The translations under genes and the position numbers were made by a program. Positions 1-6,872 of a DNA stretch of 29,595 nt are shown in pieces. The stretch comes from CAIYRG01 sp964494505 (lineage in GTDB: Bacteria; Pseudomonadota; Alphaproteobacteria; Micropepsales; Micropepsaceae): positions 1 to 29,595 of the forward strand of contig CAZBRO010000043.1 in the NCBI GenBank assembly GCA_964494505.1. Direction: 5' to 3'. The notes beneath the pieces were generated by a model. That model searched no databases, had not been told where the DNA came from, and worked only from the letters and a program-made list of their open reading frames with translations. Positions within the stretch are counted from its first letter, which is position 1. Each line of letters begins with the position of its first letter.

Positions 1-49
<49 letters not shown>

Positions 50-54
50 TCATG

Positions 55-72
55 CCCTCGGGTTCCCGAGGG
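55..72. repeat. short perfect palindrome upstream of the tRNA
   Basis: CCCTCGGG and CCCGAGGG form a perfect eight-base inverted repeat with two bases between. It lies between the cupin stop and the 5' end of the tRNA gene. No T-run follows on the minus strand, so a role as terminator of the cupin operon is possible but unproven. Confidence 0.4.
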
Positions 73-166
73 TGAGGGGATATAGGTGACGACGCACAAT
101 CTGTCCACCCCGCCCGAGAGCCTCCGGCACGAAATTTCCCGTTTCCGTGACCATCGGAGCTGAGGC

Positions 167-718
167 TCAAGGTTCCGCGTCGATCAGAACCGCGACCAGC
201 AGAGCGGGCTCCTCACCGAAATTCACCCAGCCATGGTTGGTGCCGCGCTGGATCAGCACATCGAACGGCTTCATCTCGACTTCGCCGACATCCAGAAGAG
301 CCGTGACCGCGCCCTTCAGCAGCACGATGTAATCCAGCGAATTCGTGCGGTGCATCGACGGGTGGCGGTTCATCGGGAGCCGCGCGTCATGGGCGCCGGC
401 GGCCTCGAACATGCGCGCCATGCGGCGGTCGCGCTCTTCCTTGGCAAGGCCCGCCTCGTTCTTTTCGGGCGCGATCTGGAAGAAGCGGAACATGGTACCG
501 CCCTTCGGCGGAGCGAGCGGACAGGCAGGTGCCGCCATCGGGTCCGCATCGTCTGCGTTGTTCGCCGGAACCCTATCCGTCCGCCAGAAATTGATGTGGC
601 CGCGGTCCGGATCGGACGGGTTCGGAACCACATTCCCGGGCGGGGCATCCGAAATGACGATCGAACGCCCTCGCGCATCGTGGCCCGTGACGATGCGCCG
701 TCCCTGATAAAGCGCCAT
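167..718 (-). CDS. cupin-domain protein
   Basis: A 183-residue protein whose last 90 residues form a single cupin barrel. The stretch around residues 113-135 (NRHPSMHRTNSLDYIVLLKG) followed by a GE motif and a GTNHGW motif near residue 160 matches the two conserved cupin motifs, with histidines and a glutamate placed to bind a metal. The first 75 residues resemble the N-terminal part of cupin proteins annotated as small-molecule dioxygenase-like or regulatory. The ATG at 718 has AGGA five bases upstream. It starts 21 bases after the VOC gene stop, so the two are probably co-transcribed. Substrate is unknown; cupins also act as isomerases or binding proteins, so only the fold is assigned. Confidence 0.8.
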   Translation of the reverse strand: MALYQGRRIVTGHDARGRSIVISDAPPGNVVPNPSDPDRGHINFWRTDRVPANNADDADPMAAPACPLAPPKGGTMFRFFQIAPEKNEAGLAKEERDRRMARMFEAAGAHDARLPMNRHPSMHRTNSLDYIVLLKGAVTALLDVGEVEMKPFDVLIQRGTNHGWVNFGEEPALLVAVLIDAEP

Positions 719-739
719 GCTGTCCTCGCGGTGCGCTTG

Positions 740-1180
740 CTACCACGCCCCGGTATTCGGCATCGAAGTCCAGGGCTCCTGGGGCGGAAGCGCAGGACCC
801 CTTTGCAGCAGCTCGATCGAAATCCCGTCCGGCGAGCGCACAAACGCCATGTGGCCGTCGCGCGGCGGCCGGTTGATGGTGACGCCGCCGTCCATCAGCT
901 TCTGACAGGCGGCATAGATGTCGTCGACGCGATAAGCCATGTGGCCGAAATTCCGCCCGCCCGTATAGGCTTCCGGATCCCAATTGTAGGTGAGTTCCAC
1001 CATCGGACCTTTGCGTTCGCGCGCGAGATCCTCATCTCCGGGTGCTGCGAGAAAGATCAGCGTAAAGCGACCCTTCTCGCTTTCTTGCCGGCTGATTTCC
1101 TTAAGCCCGAGCAGGCCGCAATAAAAGGCGAGGCTCTTGTCGATATCGGCGACCCGGACCATGGTGTGTAGATACTGCAC
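740..1180 (-). CDS. VOC-family protein, glyoxalase I-like
   Basis: A 146-residue protein with the two beta-alpha-beta-beta-beta modules of the vicinal oxygen chelate fold. It closely follows the lactoylglutathione lyase pattern: LHTMVRV near residue 4, VELTYNWD near residue 61, FGHMAYRVDD near residue 78 and SPDGISIELLQ near residue 116. These provide the His/Glu/His/Glu metal ligands of glyoxalase I. Known GloA converts the methylglyoxal-glutathione hemithioacetal to S-lactoylglutathione. The C-terminal 20-residue extension is unusual. Translation starts at a GTG preceded by GGGAG at eight bases. Its place between HbpS-family genes and a cupin gene argues for a specialised role, so the gloA symbol is withheld. 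Confidence 0.82.
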   Translation of the reverse strand: MQYLHTMVRVADIDKSLAFYCGLLGLKEISRQESEKGRFTLIFLAAPGDEDLARERKGPMVELTYNWDPEAYTGGRNFGHMAYRVDDIYAACQKLMDGGVTINRPPRDGHMAFVRSPDGISIELLQRGPALPPQEPWTSMPNTGAW

Positions 1181-1202
1181 AGATTTGCTCCCTCAAACGC
1201 GA

Positions 1203-1244
1203 GTGGCGAATGGCGAACGATAAGTTCCATTCGCTATTCGCCAC
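1203..1244. repeat. intergenic inverted repeat of the CGAATRG type
   Basis: GTGGCGAATGGCGAA (1203-1217) faces TTCGCTATTCGCCAC (1230-1244). The arms pair at 14 of 15 positions across a 12-base loop. The arms consist of an iterated seven-base unit, CGAAT(A/G)G. It lies between the VOC gene and the first HbpS paralogue, and the same unit fills the next two gaps of the run. Confidence 0.75.
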
Positions 1245-1260
1245 GTTCTATTCGCGCCTT

Positions 1261-1911
1261 CTATTGATTCGGCGCGCCGTTTCCGCGACGGCCGCCGCCG
1301 CCGCCCGGATTGTTATTACGCTGCGCGGTCAGGTCTGGCAGCAGCGGAGGCTGCGGGCCGATCACCGCTTCGAGCGCGTCGCGCGCGCAGGATTCCTCGC
1401 CGTAGCTGGCGTTGCGTTCGGTCGGAGGAATGCCGCCCACGCCGATGGCGCCGATCAGTTGACCGTTGGCGATGATCGGCAGGCCGCCTTCCTGCGTGGT
1501 GAGGCCGTAGCCGGTCATGTTCTGATTGGTGAAGGGGTCCTGGGCGTTGCGGTTGGTCAGCGCATGGGACGGTGCGCGGCTGCGGAGCGCGGTCATCGCC
1601 TTCTGCTGGGTCGCGTTGATCTGAACCCAACCTTCGCCGTCCATCCGGCTTTCAAGAACCGGCAGTCCTTGCGGGTCGATAACGACGACCACGACCGCGC
1701 TGTTGTTCTTCCGCGCGATGGCCTGGCAGGCGGACACCAATTTCTCGGCCGTAGCCAGATTAATCGAAATGTGATCGTGCAGGCGGTCGGCCGCCTTGCC
1801 GCTCAGCACGAATTGCTGCGGCACCTGGCCGTTGCCGTCGTAGCTGGTTGCCGCAAAGGCGGCAGAAAAGGCGAGCGCGCCCACGGCGCCGAGCAATGCT
1901 GCAAGTCTCAT
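1261..1911 (-). CDS. exported GlcG/HbpS-family protein, paralogue 1
   Basis: A 216-residue protein starting at the ATG at 1911, chosen because GGGAGGA lies just upstream and the start gives a clean signal peptide (MRLAALLGAVG to AAFA, cleavage before ATS). The mature part is a single Haem_degrading/GlcG domain. It shows the helix after ATAEKLVSACQ, the VVVVVIDPQG strand, and the family signature GGLPIIANGQLIGAIGVGG near residues 140-165. After a GPQPPLLPDL motif the chain ends in a glycine/arginine-rich tail. HbpS of Streptomyces binds haem outside the cell; PduO C-terminal domains and GlcG share the fold. Paralogue 1 is the most diverged of the four: it lacks the MxANTxLNxRAPSK helix pattern and has an insertion around DPFTNQN. 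Function in this organism is inferred only as exported ligand (possibly haem) binding. Confidence 0.85.
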   Translation of the reverse strand: MRLAALLGAVGALAFSAAFAATSYDGNGQVPQQFVLSGKAADRLHDHISINLATAEKLVSACQAIARKNNSAVVVVVIDPQGLPVLESRMDGEGWVQINATQQKAMTALRSRAPSHALTNRNAQDPFTNQNMTGYGLTTQEGGLPIIANGQLIGAIGVGGIPPTERNASYGEESCARDALEAVIGPQPPLLPDLTAQRNNNPGGGGGRRGNGAPNQ

Positions 1912-1971
1912 AACGTCCTCCCTGGTCGGTTCCAGATGCATGCGCATCTTGGGCCGGAACATGCCATGGAA

Positions 1972-2057
1972 GTGGCGAATAGCGAATAGGGAGTAGCCAG
2001 GAAACGAAATGCAAATGGCGAACAGGGCATCCCCTATCCGCCATTCGCCATTCGCGC
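1972..2057. repeat. intergenic CGAATRG repeats between HbpS paralogues 1 and 2
   Basis: A GTGGCGAATAGCGAATAGG arm at 1972-1990 is partly complementary to the stretch from CCCCTATCC to the CATTCGCC copies at 2031-2057. A further GGCGAA copy lies at 2017-2022. The unit is the same seven-base motif as at 1203-1244, in both orientations, so the transcript can form a long imperfect hairpin. Confidence 0.65.
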
Positions 2058-2061
2058 AGCC

Positions 2062-2694
2062 TCAGCGGTTCGCGGCACCGGCTGGGCGGGCGCCCGCACC
2101 GCCGCCTGCGCCATTGCTGATCACATACGGATTCGGCAGGTCCGGCAGCAGCTTCGGCTGCGGACCGAGGACAGCCGTCAGCGCGTTGTAGCCGCAGATT
2201 TCGTCGCTCCAGGTCGGCGGAGTCGCCGCCATGCCGCCCACGCCGATGGCGCCCAGGAACTGGCCGTCCACCACGATTGGGAGTCCGCCGGCATTGGCGA
2301 AATTGCCCTGCCAGATGACGCGCGATTCCGAAACGTTGCCGGTGCGCACGGCGTTCATCTGGGCCTTGGAGGGCGCACGCGTATGAAGCACGGTGTTCGC
2401 TTTCCAGAGCGCAGACTCCGTGTTGACTTTGCCCTGACCATCGCCGCGGCCGTAGTACGTTATAGTTCCGAATTGATCGAGAATGACGACGCTGACGCCC
2501 ATCCCCTTGGAGGCGGCTTCGTTGATGCAATGCTCGCCCAGGGCCTTGGCTGTGGCCCAATTGATTTGGTTCTTTTCCATCACCTTGTTGGCGGCCTCGC
2601 CCTTTTGCACGACGTCGTTCAGCGACGCCGCGAAAACCGACCCGGTCAATGCGGTGGCCGCGATGCCGGCCACCAGCGCGATTTGAAGCTTCAT
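2062..2694 (-). CDS. exported GlcG/HbpS-family protein, paralogue 2
   Basis: A 210-residue protein from the ATG at 2694, preceded by GGGAGGA at eight bases. A longer open frame continues upstream but has no comparable ribosome site. The signal peptide runs from MKLQIALVAG to SVFA. The mature domain shows the family order: INWATAKALGEHC helix, VSVVILDQFGTITYY strand pair, a GQGKVNTESALWKANT helix, then QGNFANAGGLP and FLGAIGVGG. It ends with GPQPKLLPDLP and a Gly/Ala-rich tail, like its neighbours. The expected YRMDGQ turn reads YGRGDGQ here. It is separated from paralogue 3 by 183 bases containing repeats and a strong hairpin, so expression may differ from paralogues 3 and 4. Confidence 0.86.
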   Translation of the reverse strand: MKLQIALVAGIAATALTGSVFAASLNDVVQKGEAANKVMEKNQINWATAKALGEHCINEAASKGMGVSVVILDQFGTITYYGRGDGQGKVNTESALWKANTVLHTRAPSKAQMNAVRTGNVSESRVIWQGNFANAGGLPIVVDGQFLGAIGVGGMAATPPTWSDEICGYNALTAVLGPQPKLLPDLPNPYVISNGAGGGAGARPAGAANR

Positions 2695-2750
2695 GGATTG
2701 ATCCTCCCGAAAGTCCGATGCCCACGCACCGTCGGGGGCGGACAATGCCA

Positions 2751-2876
2751 TGACGAATGACGAATGGCGAGTAGCGAACATCGTCAATGGCGAATAGCGA
2801 ATAGTTGAGGGCCAAAACGCAAATAGGGCCCCCAACGGGGACCCTATTCGCCATTCGCAATTCCCTATTCGCGCCC
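2751..2876. repeat. intergenic CGAATRG repeats and strong hairpin between HbpS paralogues 2 and 3
   Basis: Copies of CGAATGA, CGAATGG and CGAATAG run in one orientation from 2754 to 2804, and CTATTCG/CCATTCG copies run in the other from 2844 to 2873. In the middle, AATAGGG (2822-2828) pairs with CCCTATT (2842-2848) around an inner CCCC/GGGG pair, giving a compact stem-loop. There is no T-run, so it could be an attenuator, an RNA-stability element or simply a repeat family member. Confidence 0.7.
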
Positions 2877-2877
2877 T

Positions 2878-3507
2878 TTACCGGTTCGGCGCACCGGCTC
2901 CGCGTCCGCCCGCACCACCTGCCGCGGTCGCGTTTGGACGGATATCGGGGAGCAGCGGCGGCTGCGGCCCGATCACCTTGGTCAGCGCGCGCCAGGCGCA
3001 GATTTCATCGCTCCACGGATTGGGATCGAACACCTTGGGCGCGGACCCGCCGACGCCGATAGCGCCAATCATCTGGTTTTCGTTGATGATGATCGGCAGG
3101 CCGCCGGAATTGGCGAAATTGCCGAACATGATCTGGCGGGCTTCCGAACCGCCGCGCAGAACGCCGTTCATCACGGTTTTGCTGGGCGCGCGGACGTTGA
3201 GCGCGGTATTGGCCTTCATGAAGGCGGTATCGACGTTCGCCTTGCCCTGGCCGTCCATGCGGTAGAAGTACATAGGCTCATGGAATTTATCCATGACCAC
3301 TACGCTGATCTTCACGCCCTGCTTGCGGGCTTCTTCCACGCACGCCTGACCGATCGCTTCGGCGGTCTGGATGTTGATGATGTTGGAATCCTTAAGCGCG
3401 TCCGCGGCCTTGCCCGTTTGGACGAATTTGCCGCCATCGGCGGCCATGGCAGCCCCCACCATGGCGGTGGCGGCGGCCGCAATCGCCAATCCTGCATAAA
3501 GCTTCAT
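2878..3507 (-). CDS. exported GlcG/HbpS-family protein, paralogue 3
   Basis: A 209-residue protein starting at the ATG at 3507 behind GGGAGAGAGA. The signal peptide (MKLYAGLAIAAAATAM, ending GAAMA before AD) is nearly the same as that of paralogue 4, which points to recent duplication. The mature domain has IINIQTAEAIGQAC, ISVVVMDKFHEPMYFYRMDGQ, a KANTALNVRAPSK helix, FGNFANSGGLP and MIGAIGVGG. It then has WSDEICAWRAL, GPQPPLLPDI and a Gly/Ala/Arg tail ending APNR. It follows paralogue 4 after a 41-base gap, so the two are almost certainly on one transcript. Haem or another small ligand in the periplasm is the family-based guess. Confidence 0.88.
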   Translation of the reverse strand: MKLYAGLAIAAAATAMVGAAMAADGGKFVQTGKAADALKDSNIINIQTAEAIGQACVEEARKQGVKISVVVMDKFHEPMYFYRMDGQGKANVDTAFMKANTALNVRAPSKTVMNGVLRGGSEARQIMFGNFANSGGLPIIINENQMIGAIGVGGSAPKVFDPNPWSDEICAWRALTKVIGPQPPLLPDIRPNATAAGGAGGRGAGAPNR

Positions 3508-3548
3508 TGTCTCTCTCCCGTTTCGAATGCGTTGGTGCCGGATTGGCG

Positions 3549-4154
3549 TTAGCCGTTGCCGCGCGCGGGGGCGGCGGCGTCTGCATTGCGACGCGGAATA
3601 TCCGGCAGCAGTGCAGGCTGCGGCCCCATGACCTTGTTCAGGGCCCGCCAGGCGCAAACCTCATCGCTCCATTCCGGAACCCGTGGCGCCGAACCGCCGA
3701 CGCCGATCGCGCCGATGAACTGGGTGCCGTTGTTGATGAAGATCGGCAATCCACCGGAATTGGCGAAATTGCCGAACAGGATTTGCTGCGCTTCCGAACC
3801 GCCATTCCGCACCGCGTTCATCGCCGCCTTGCTCGGCCGGCGCGTGTTGAGCGTGGTCTTGGCCTTCATCATCGCCGTTTCGATGGCGGTCCTGGATTGG
3901 CCGTCCATGCGGTAATAGTAAACCGGCTCGCCATACTGATCGTAAATGACGATGCTGACGCCCACCTTTTCTTTCACCGCTTCATCGACGCAGGCCTTGG
4001 CGATTTTTTCCGCGGTGGCGACGTTGATGGAATTCTGTTCCAGCAATTGCTTGGCATCGTTGCCGCGAATGACGAAGTCACTGTCGGCCGCGACAGCCGC
4101 TCCGATCATCGCGGTAGCCGCTGCGGCCGCCGCGAGTCCGACGTAAAGTTTCAT
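3549..4154 (-). CDS. exported GlcG/HbpS-family protein, paralogue 4 (first in transcription order)
   Basis: A 201-residue protein from the ATG at 4154, with GGAGGG upstream. Signal peptide MKLYVGLAAAAAATAMIG to AAVA. The domain reads INVATAEKIAKAC, VSIVIYDQYGEPVYYYRMDGQ, a KTTLNTRRPSK helix, FGNFANSGGLP and FIGAIGVGG, then WSDEVCAWRAL and GPQPALLPDIP. The C-terminal tail is shorter (Asn/Ala/Arg) than in the other three. As the first gene of the run it is the likely promoter-proximal member. The order paralogue 4, 3, 2, 1, VOC, cupin on the minus strand suggests one functional unit in which several binding proteins and two small enzymes handle one compound class. Confidence 0.88.
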   Translation of the reverse strand: MKLYVGLAAAAAATAMIGAAVAADSDFVIRGNDAKQLLEQNSINVATAEKIAKACVDEAVKEKVGVSIVIYDQYGEPVYYYRMDGQSRTAIETAMMKAKTTLNTRRPSKAAMNAVRNGGSEAQQILFGNFANSGGLPIFINNGTQFIGAIGVGGSAPRVPEWSDEVCAWRALNKVMGPQPALLPDIPRRNADAAAPARGNG

Positions 4155-4288
4155 GGGTTTCCCTCCGGATAAGATGCTGCTCACGGCATCAGTGAACATT
4201 TTGCCTTTTTGCGCGCAGGCTTACAACGCCCAAGCCAATCAACTTAGAGACGCGGGCGAACGGAATTTTCCCGTTTCTTTCCAGAGAG

Positions 4289-4648
4289 TTACAGGCTCTT
4301 TCCGTCGAAGGATTGAGGCTGAAGGGCGGAAATATCGATCCCGTCCAGCGAGCGCACATTGAGCGCGATGGTCTCGGTTCCATCGGGTGCCACCCCTTTC
4401 GCGAACGCCTCGATGCCGCAAATGGGGCAGAAGAGGTGCCGGATGACGTGTTTGTTGAAGCGGTACTCGGTCAGATCCTCCACATTGAGTTCCAGCGTGA
4501 ATTGTGCCGGCGGGATGAAAGTCAGAAGCAGCCCGCGCTGGGTGCAAATGGAACAATTGCAGGAGATGACGCGGCCAAGGTCGGCCTCAGCTTGAAACCG
4601 CACATGGCCGCAATGGCAGCCGCCGGAATAGGTTTTGAGTTCTGCCAT
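4289..4648 (-). CDS. GFA (glutathione-dependent formaldehyde-activating)-family zinc protein
   Basis: A 119-residue single-domain protein with all expected zinc cysteines: GGCHCG at residues 9-14, SCNCSIC at 29-35, and FCPICGIE at 73-80. This is the CENP-V/GFA fold. The founding member, Gfa of Paracoccus, was described as speeding formation of S-hydroxymethylglutathione, but most relatives have no tested activity. The ATG at 4648 has AAGGAGG at six bases. It lies 134 bases upstream of the HbpS run and is divergent from the PPOX gene, so it may have its own promoter. Confidence 0.88.
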   Translation of the reverse strand: MAELKTYSGGCHCGHVRFQAEADLGRVISCNCSICTQRGLLLTFIPPAQFTLELNVEDLTEYRFNKHVIRHLFCPICGIEAFAKGVAPDGTETIALNVRSLDGIDISALQPQSFDGKSL

Positions 4649-4777
4649 GTTTCCTCCTTGCCCTTCGCCGGAGCATGCGGTGCATTGCTGGATTTGGGAA
4701 GCGGCCTTCGCAAAGTTGCCGCCACAGCGGCACCGGTTTAGGCTTGCAGGAGCTGCTTCCAGCTATGGAGAACGGCA

Positions 4778-5176
4778 ATGGCGGAATTGATTGAGACTTG
4801 GCGCGACCTCGTGGAGAACAAGAAGGCCTTCGCTCATGTGGCCACGTTGATGCCTGACGGCACGCCTCAAGTGACACCCGTTTGGATCGATTACGTGAAT
4901 GGCAAGGTGCTGGTGAATTCGGCCAGAGGGCGCGTGAAGGTGCGCAATCTGAAGGAAGGTTCGCCGGTGGCGATCTCGATCACCGATCCGGACAATCCCT
5001 ACCGCTATGTTCAAATTCGCGGGAAGGTCACGCGCGTGACCGAAGAAGGCGCCTCGGCCCATATCGACAAGATGGCAAAAAAGTATCTGGACAAGGACAA
5101 ATACCCTTTTGCCAAGCCGGGCGAAGTCCGTGTGCTGTTCGAAATCGAACCCACCGCCGTCCAAGGGAATAAGTGA
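4778..5176 (+). CDS. PPOX-class (split-barrel) flavin/F420-type oxidoreductase
   Basis: A 132-residue protein with the split beta-barrel of the pyridoxamine-phosphate-oxidase superfamily: AFAHVATLMPDGTPQVTPVWIDY near residues 17-40, then VNSARGRVKVRNL and VAISITDPDNPYRYVQIRGKV at 45-85. This layout matches the subgroup named PPOX-class probable F420-dependent enzymes. Most Alphaproteobacteria are not known to make the classical F420, so FMN or another cofactor may be used; this is inference. The ATG has GGAG upstream. It is divergent from the GFA gene and convergent with the haemoglobin gene. Confidence 0.83.
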   Translation: MAELIETWRDLVENKKAFAHVATLMPDGTPQVTPVWIDYVNGKVLVNSARGRVKVRNLKEGSPVAISITDPDNPYRYVQIRGKVTRVTEEGASAHIDKMAKKYLDKDKYPFAKPGEVRVLFEIEPTAVQGNK

Positions 5177-5205
5177 CGCGCTCCAATGTAAGCAGCGTTT
5201 TGTAA

Positions 5206-5233
5206 CTTCGCTCTCCTCAAGGGGAGGGCGAAG
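5206..5233. terminator. bidirectional hairpin between convergent genes
   Basis: CTTCGCTCTCC (5206-5216) and GGAGGGCGAAG (5223-5233) form an 11-pair stem with one G-T pair and a six-base loop. It sits 30 bases after the PPOX stop and 24 bases after the haemoglobin stop. No good T-run follows on either strand, so intrinsic termination is likely but weakly supported. Confidence 0.5.
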
Positions 5234-5257
5234 AAAGGCGATGCCGCTCACCGAGGT

Positions 5258-5656
5258 TCACCTGTTCCGGAACGCATCCGCGATGCGCCGAAACGGCCGT
5301 TCCAACAGCTTGCGCAGATCCTCCGGCACGCCTTCGTCTTCCATCGCGCGGCGCATGCATGTCAGCCATTCCTCCCGCTCCTTTTCGCCGATGGCGAAAG
5401 GCTTGTGCGCGGAGACGACGCATTTGTGGCCTAGCCGCTCGAAATAGAGCGGCGGCCCGCCGAGCCAGCCGCTGAGGAATTCGAACAATCGCTCGCGCAT
5501 GGCCGTCAAGTCGGCTGCGTGCATGGCGCGGATGCCGGCCGCGCCGGGATCGCTGTCCATGATGTCGTAGAAGCGGTTGACGATGCGCCTGACCGCGTCC
5601 TCTCCGCCGATCATCTCGTAAGGGGTGATTTCCGCCAAAACTGCTGGTTGCGCCAT
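5258..5656 (-). CDS. group II truncated haemoglobin (trHbO type)
   Basis: A 132-residue globin with the group II pattern: B10 tyrosine (Tyr30 in RFYDIM), the FLSGWLGGPPLYF segment at residues 60-72, proximal His84 in SAHKPFAIG, and the G8 tryptophan Trp97 in EEWLTCM. Group II proteins bind O2 or NO tightly and are linked to detoxification or redox chemistry rather than transport. The ATG at 5656 has GGAAGAA upstream. A Caulobacter-type promoter match lies 60-85 bases upstream. The gene is not clearly part of either neighbour's operon. Confidence 0.9.
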   Translation of the reverse strand: MAQPAVLAEITPYEMIGGEDAVRRIVNRFYDIMDSDPGAAGIRAMHAADLTAMRERLFEFLSGWLGGPPLYFERLGHKCVVSAHKPFAIGEKEREEWLTCMRRAMEDEGVPEDLRKLLERPFRRIADAFRNR

Positions 5657-5715
5657 GTTCTTCCCGAATGGAACCGTCCATCAGAAGGAGAACCGCACCC
5701 TGAAGCGACGTCTTT

Positions 5716-5741
5716 GATCTGGCGCAAAGAAATCCGGTCAA
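5716..5741 (-). promoter_or_regulatory. candidate housekeeping promoter of the truncated haemoglobin gene
   Basis: On the minus strand TTGACCG, an 11-base spacer and GCCAGATC match the Caulobacter housekeeping consensus (TTGACGS, 10-14 bases, GCTANAWC), with seven of eight positions right in the -10 box. It would place the transcript start near 5709, about 50 bases before the ATG. Confidence 0.45.
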
Positions 5742-5778
5742 AATTTGCCGCAGGCCAAGCGGGGCAAAGAGAAGCGGA

Positions 5779-6153
5779 TCAGACTTGCTCCGAGCCGGGC
5801 GCCTTCATCGCCCAGATGGCGCCGATGAACATGCCTTTCGCCCGGGGCAGCAATGTCAGCGTCATCGCCAACGCGATTGCCGAGAACGCGGCGACGCTGA
5901 GGCCAACCGGCTGCGGCGCGACCATCTCCACCGTCAGCGCGATGCCGACCACGATGTGCCCGACAATCAGGATGGTGAGCCAGGCCGGTCCGTCGTCGGC
6001 GCGGATGTGCTTGAAAGGCTCGCGGCAATGGGCGCAGGCATCGACGGGTTTGAGGTAGGCGCGGAACAGCCCGCCGCGCCCGCAATTGGGACAATGGGCG
6101 AGCGCGCCCCGTCCGATGGCGGCCCAAACGTGTTTTTGTGAATCAAATGCCAT
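5779..6153 (-). CDS. DUF983-family zinc-ribbon membrane protein
   Basis: A 124-residue protein with an N-terminal zinc ribbon (CPNCGRGGLF at residues 21-30 and CAHCREPF at 40-47) followed by two membrane helices (about 59-77 and 83-101). This is the standard DUF983 layout. The family is often found near cytochrome oxidase genes but its role is not established. I chose the ATG at 6153, which gives the usual family length; a GTG two codons upstream is also possible and has a weak GGGTGA site. It is about 100 bases downstream of the ThDP beta subunit on the same strand and could be read through from it. Confidence 0.85.
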   Translation of the reverse strand: MAFDSQKHVWAAIGRGALAHCPNCGRGGLFRAYLKPVDACAHCREPFKHIRADDGPAWLTILIVGHIVVGIALTVEMVAPQPVGLSVAAFSAIALAMTLTLLPRAKGMFIGAIWAMKAPGSEQV

Positions 6154-6254
6154 GACCGTCACCCGTGCAACGCCTGCCTCATTTGGAGGCAGTGTACCCG
6201 GGAAGCAATGCCGAAGGGCTCGCCCAATCGCCGCACCGGGCGTGCCGAAACGCC

Positions 6255-6872
6255 TCACCCCTTGGACGGAGGGGTGACACCGAGCCCCCGCATGAAATTG
6301 TTCTTGATGATGACAGGCTCGCGCGGGGTCTGGCGGGTGGGCGTGGCCGCATCGATACGGGCGCCGATGAACCAGGGGCCGGGGCCAGCCAGGGCCTGCG
6401 CCACCAGCCGGTCGAAATCCTCTTCGTCCGTGGCCCACGCGGCCTGGGCCAGCCCCGCGCCCCGCGCCATCTCGACGAGGTCGGCACGGCCTGCCGTCGC
6501 GGCGGCCTGCTTGCCGGTGATCTGGTACATGCCGTTGTCCCACACCACGACGGCCAGATTGGGCGGAGCGACATTGGCGATGGTCGCAAGCGATCCCATC
6601 TGCATCAGGAGCGAGCCGTCGCCTTCGAGCGCGAACACTTTGCGCTGCTTTTGGGCAAGCGCCACGCCGAACGCGATGGGCGCGGCGAGCCCCATGCTTC
6701 CCAGCATGTAGAAATTCTGCGGCCGGGGCCCTGCGCCCCAGAGATCGAAATTGGAATTGCCGATCCCGCCGATCACCGCCTCATCATGCTTGAGCTGCGC
6801 CACCAGGCGCCGGGTCAGCTCGGCCCGGCTCATTCGCTTGGCGTTGTGGCTTGTGTCCGCCATGGCGCTCAC
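6255..6872 (-). CDS. ThDP-dependent decarboxylase, beta (cofactor-binding) subunit
   Basis: A 205-residue protein equal to the C-terminal PP domain of thiamine-diphosphate enzymes. The cofactor motif starts at Gly84-Asp85-Gly86 (LEGDGSLLMQMGSL) and ends at Asp112-Asn113 (VVVWDNGMYQITG), the usual spacing. The family is that of sulfopyruvate decarboxylase subunit beta (ComE) and phosphonopyruvate decarboxylase. These remove CO2 from a 2-oxoacid to leave an aldehyde. Its start overlaps the stop of the alpha subunit by four bases, so the subunits are translated together. The true substrate cannot be told from sequence. Confidence 0.85.
   Translation of the reverse strand: MSAMADTSHNAKRMSRAELTRRLVAQLKHDEAVIGGIGNSNFDLWGAGPRPQNFYMLGSMGLAAPIAFGVALAQKQRKVFALEGDGSLLMQMGSLATIANVAPPNLAVVVWDNGMYQITGKQAAATAGRADLVEMARGAGLAQAAWATDEEDFDRLVAQALAGPGPWFIGARIDAATPTRQTPREPVIIKNNFMRGLGVTPPSKG

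Noticed and set aside
233..1171. A 312-codon plus-strand open frame across the cupin and VOC genes
   Set aside because: Both minus-strand genes have ribosome sites and family motifs; the plus-strand product is arginine-rich and motif-free.
1203..2876. CRISPR array in the HbpS gaps
   Set aside because: The repeats are seven-base units in both orientations without uniform spacers, and no cas gene is present.
4778..5176. Pyridoxamine 5'-phosphate oxidase (pdxH)
   Set aside because: At 132 residues it is much shorter than PdxH and lacks its C-terminal region; only the superfamily fold is supported.
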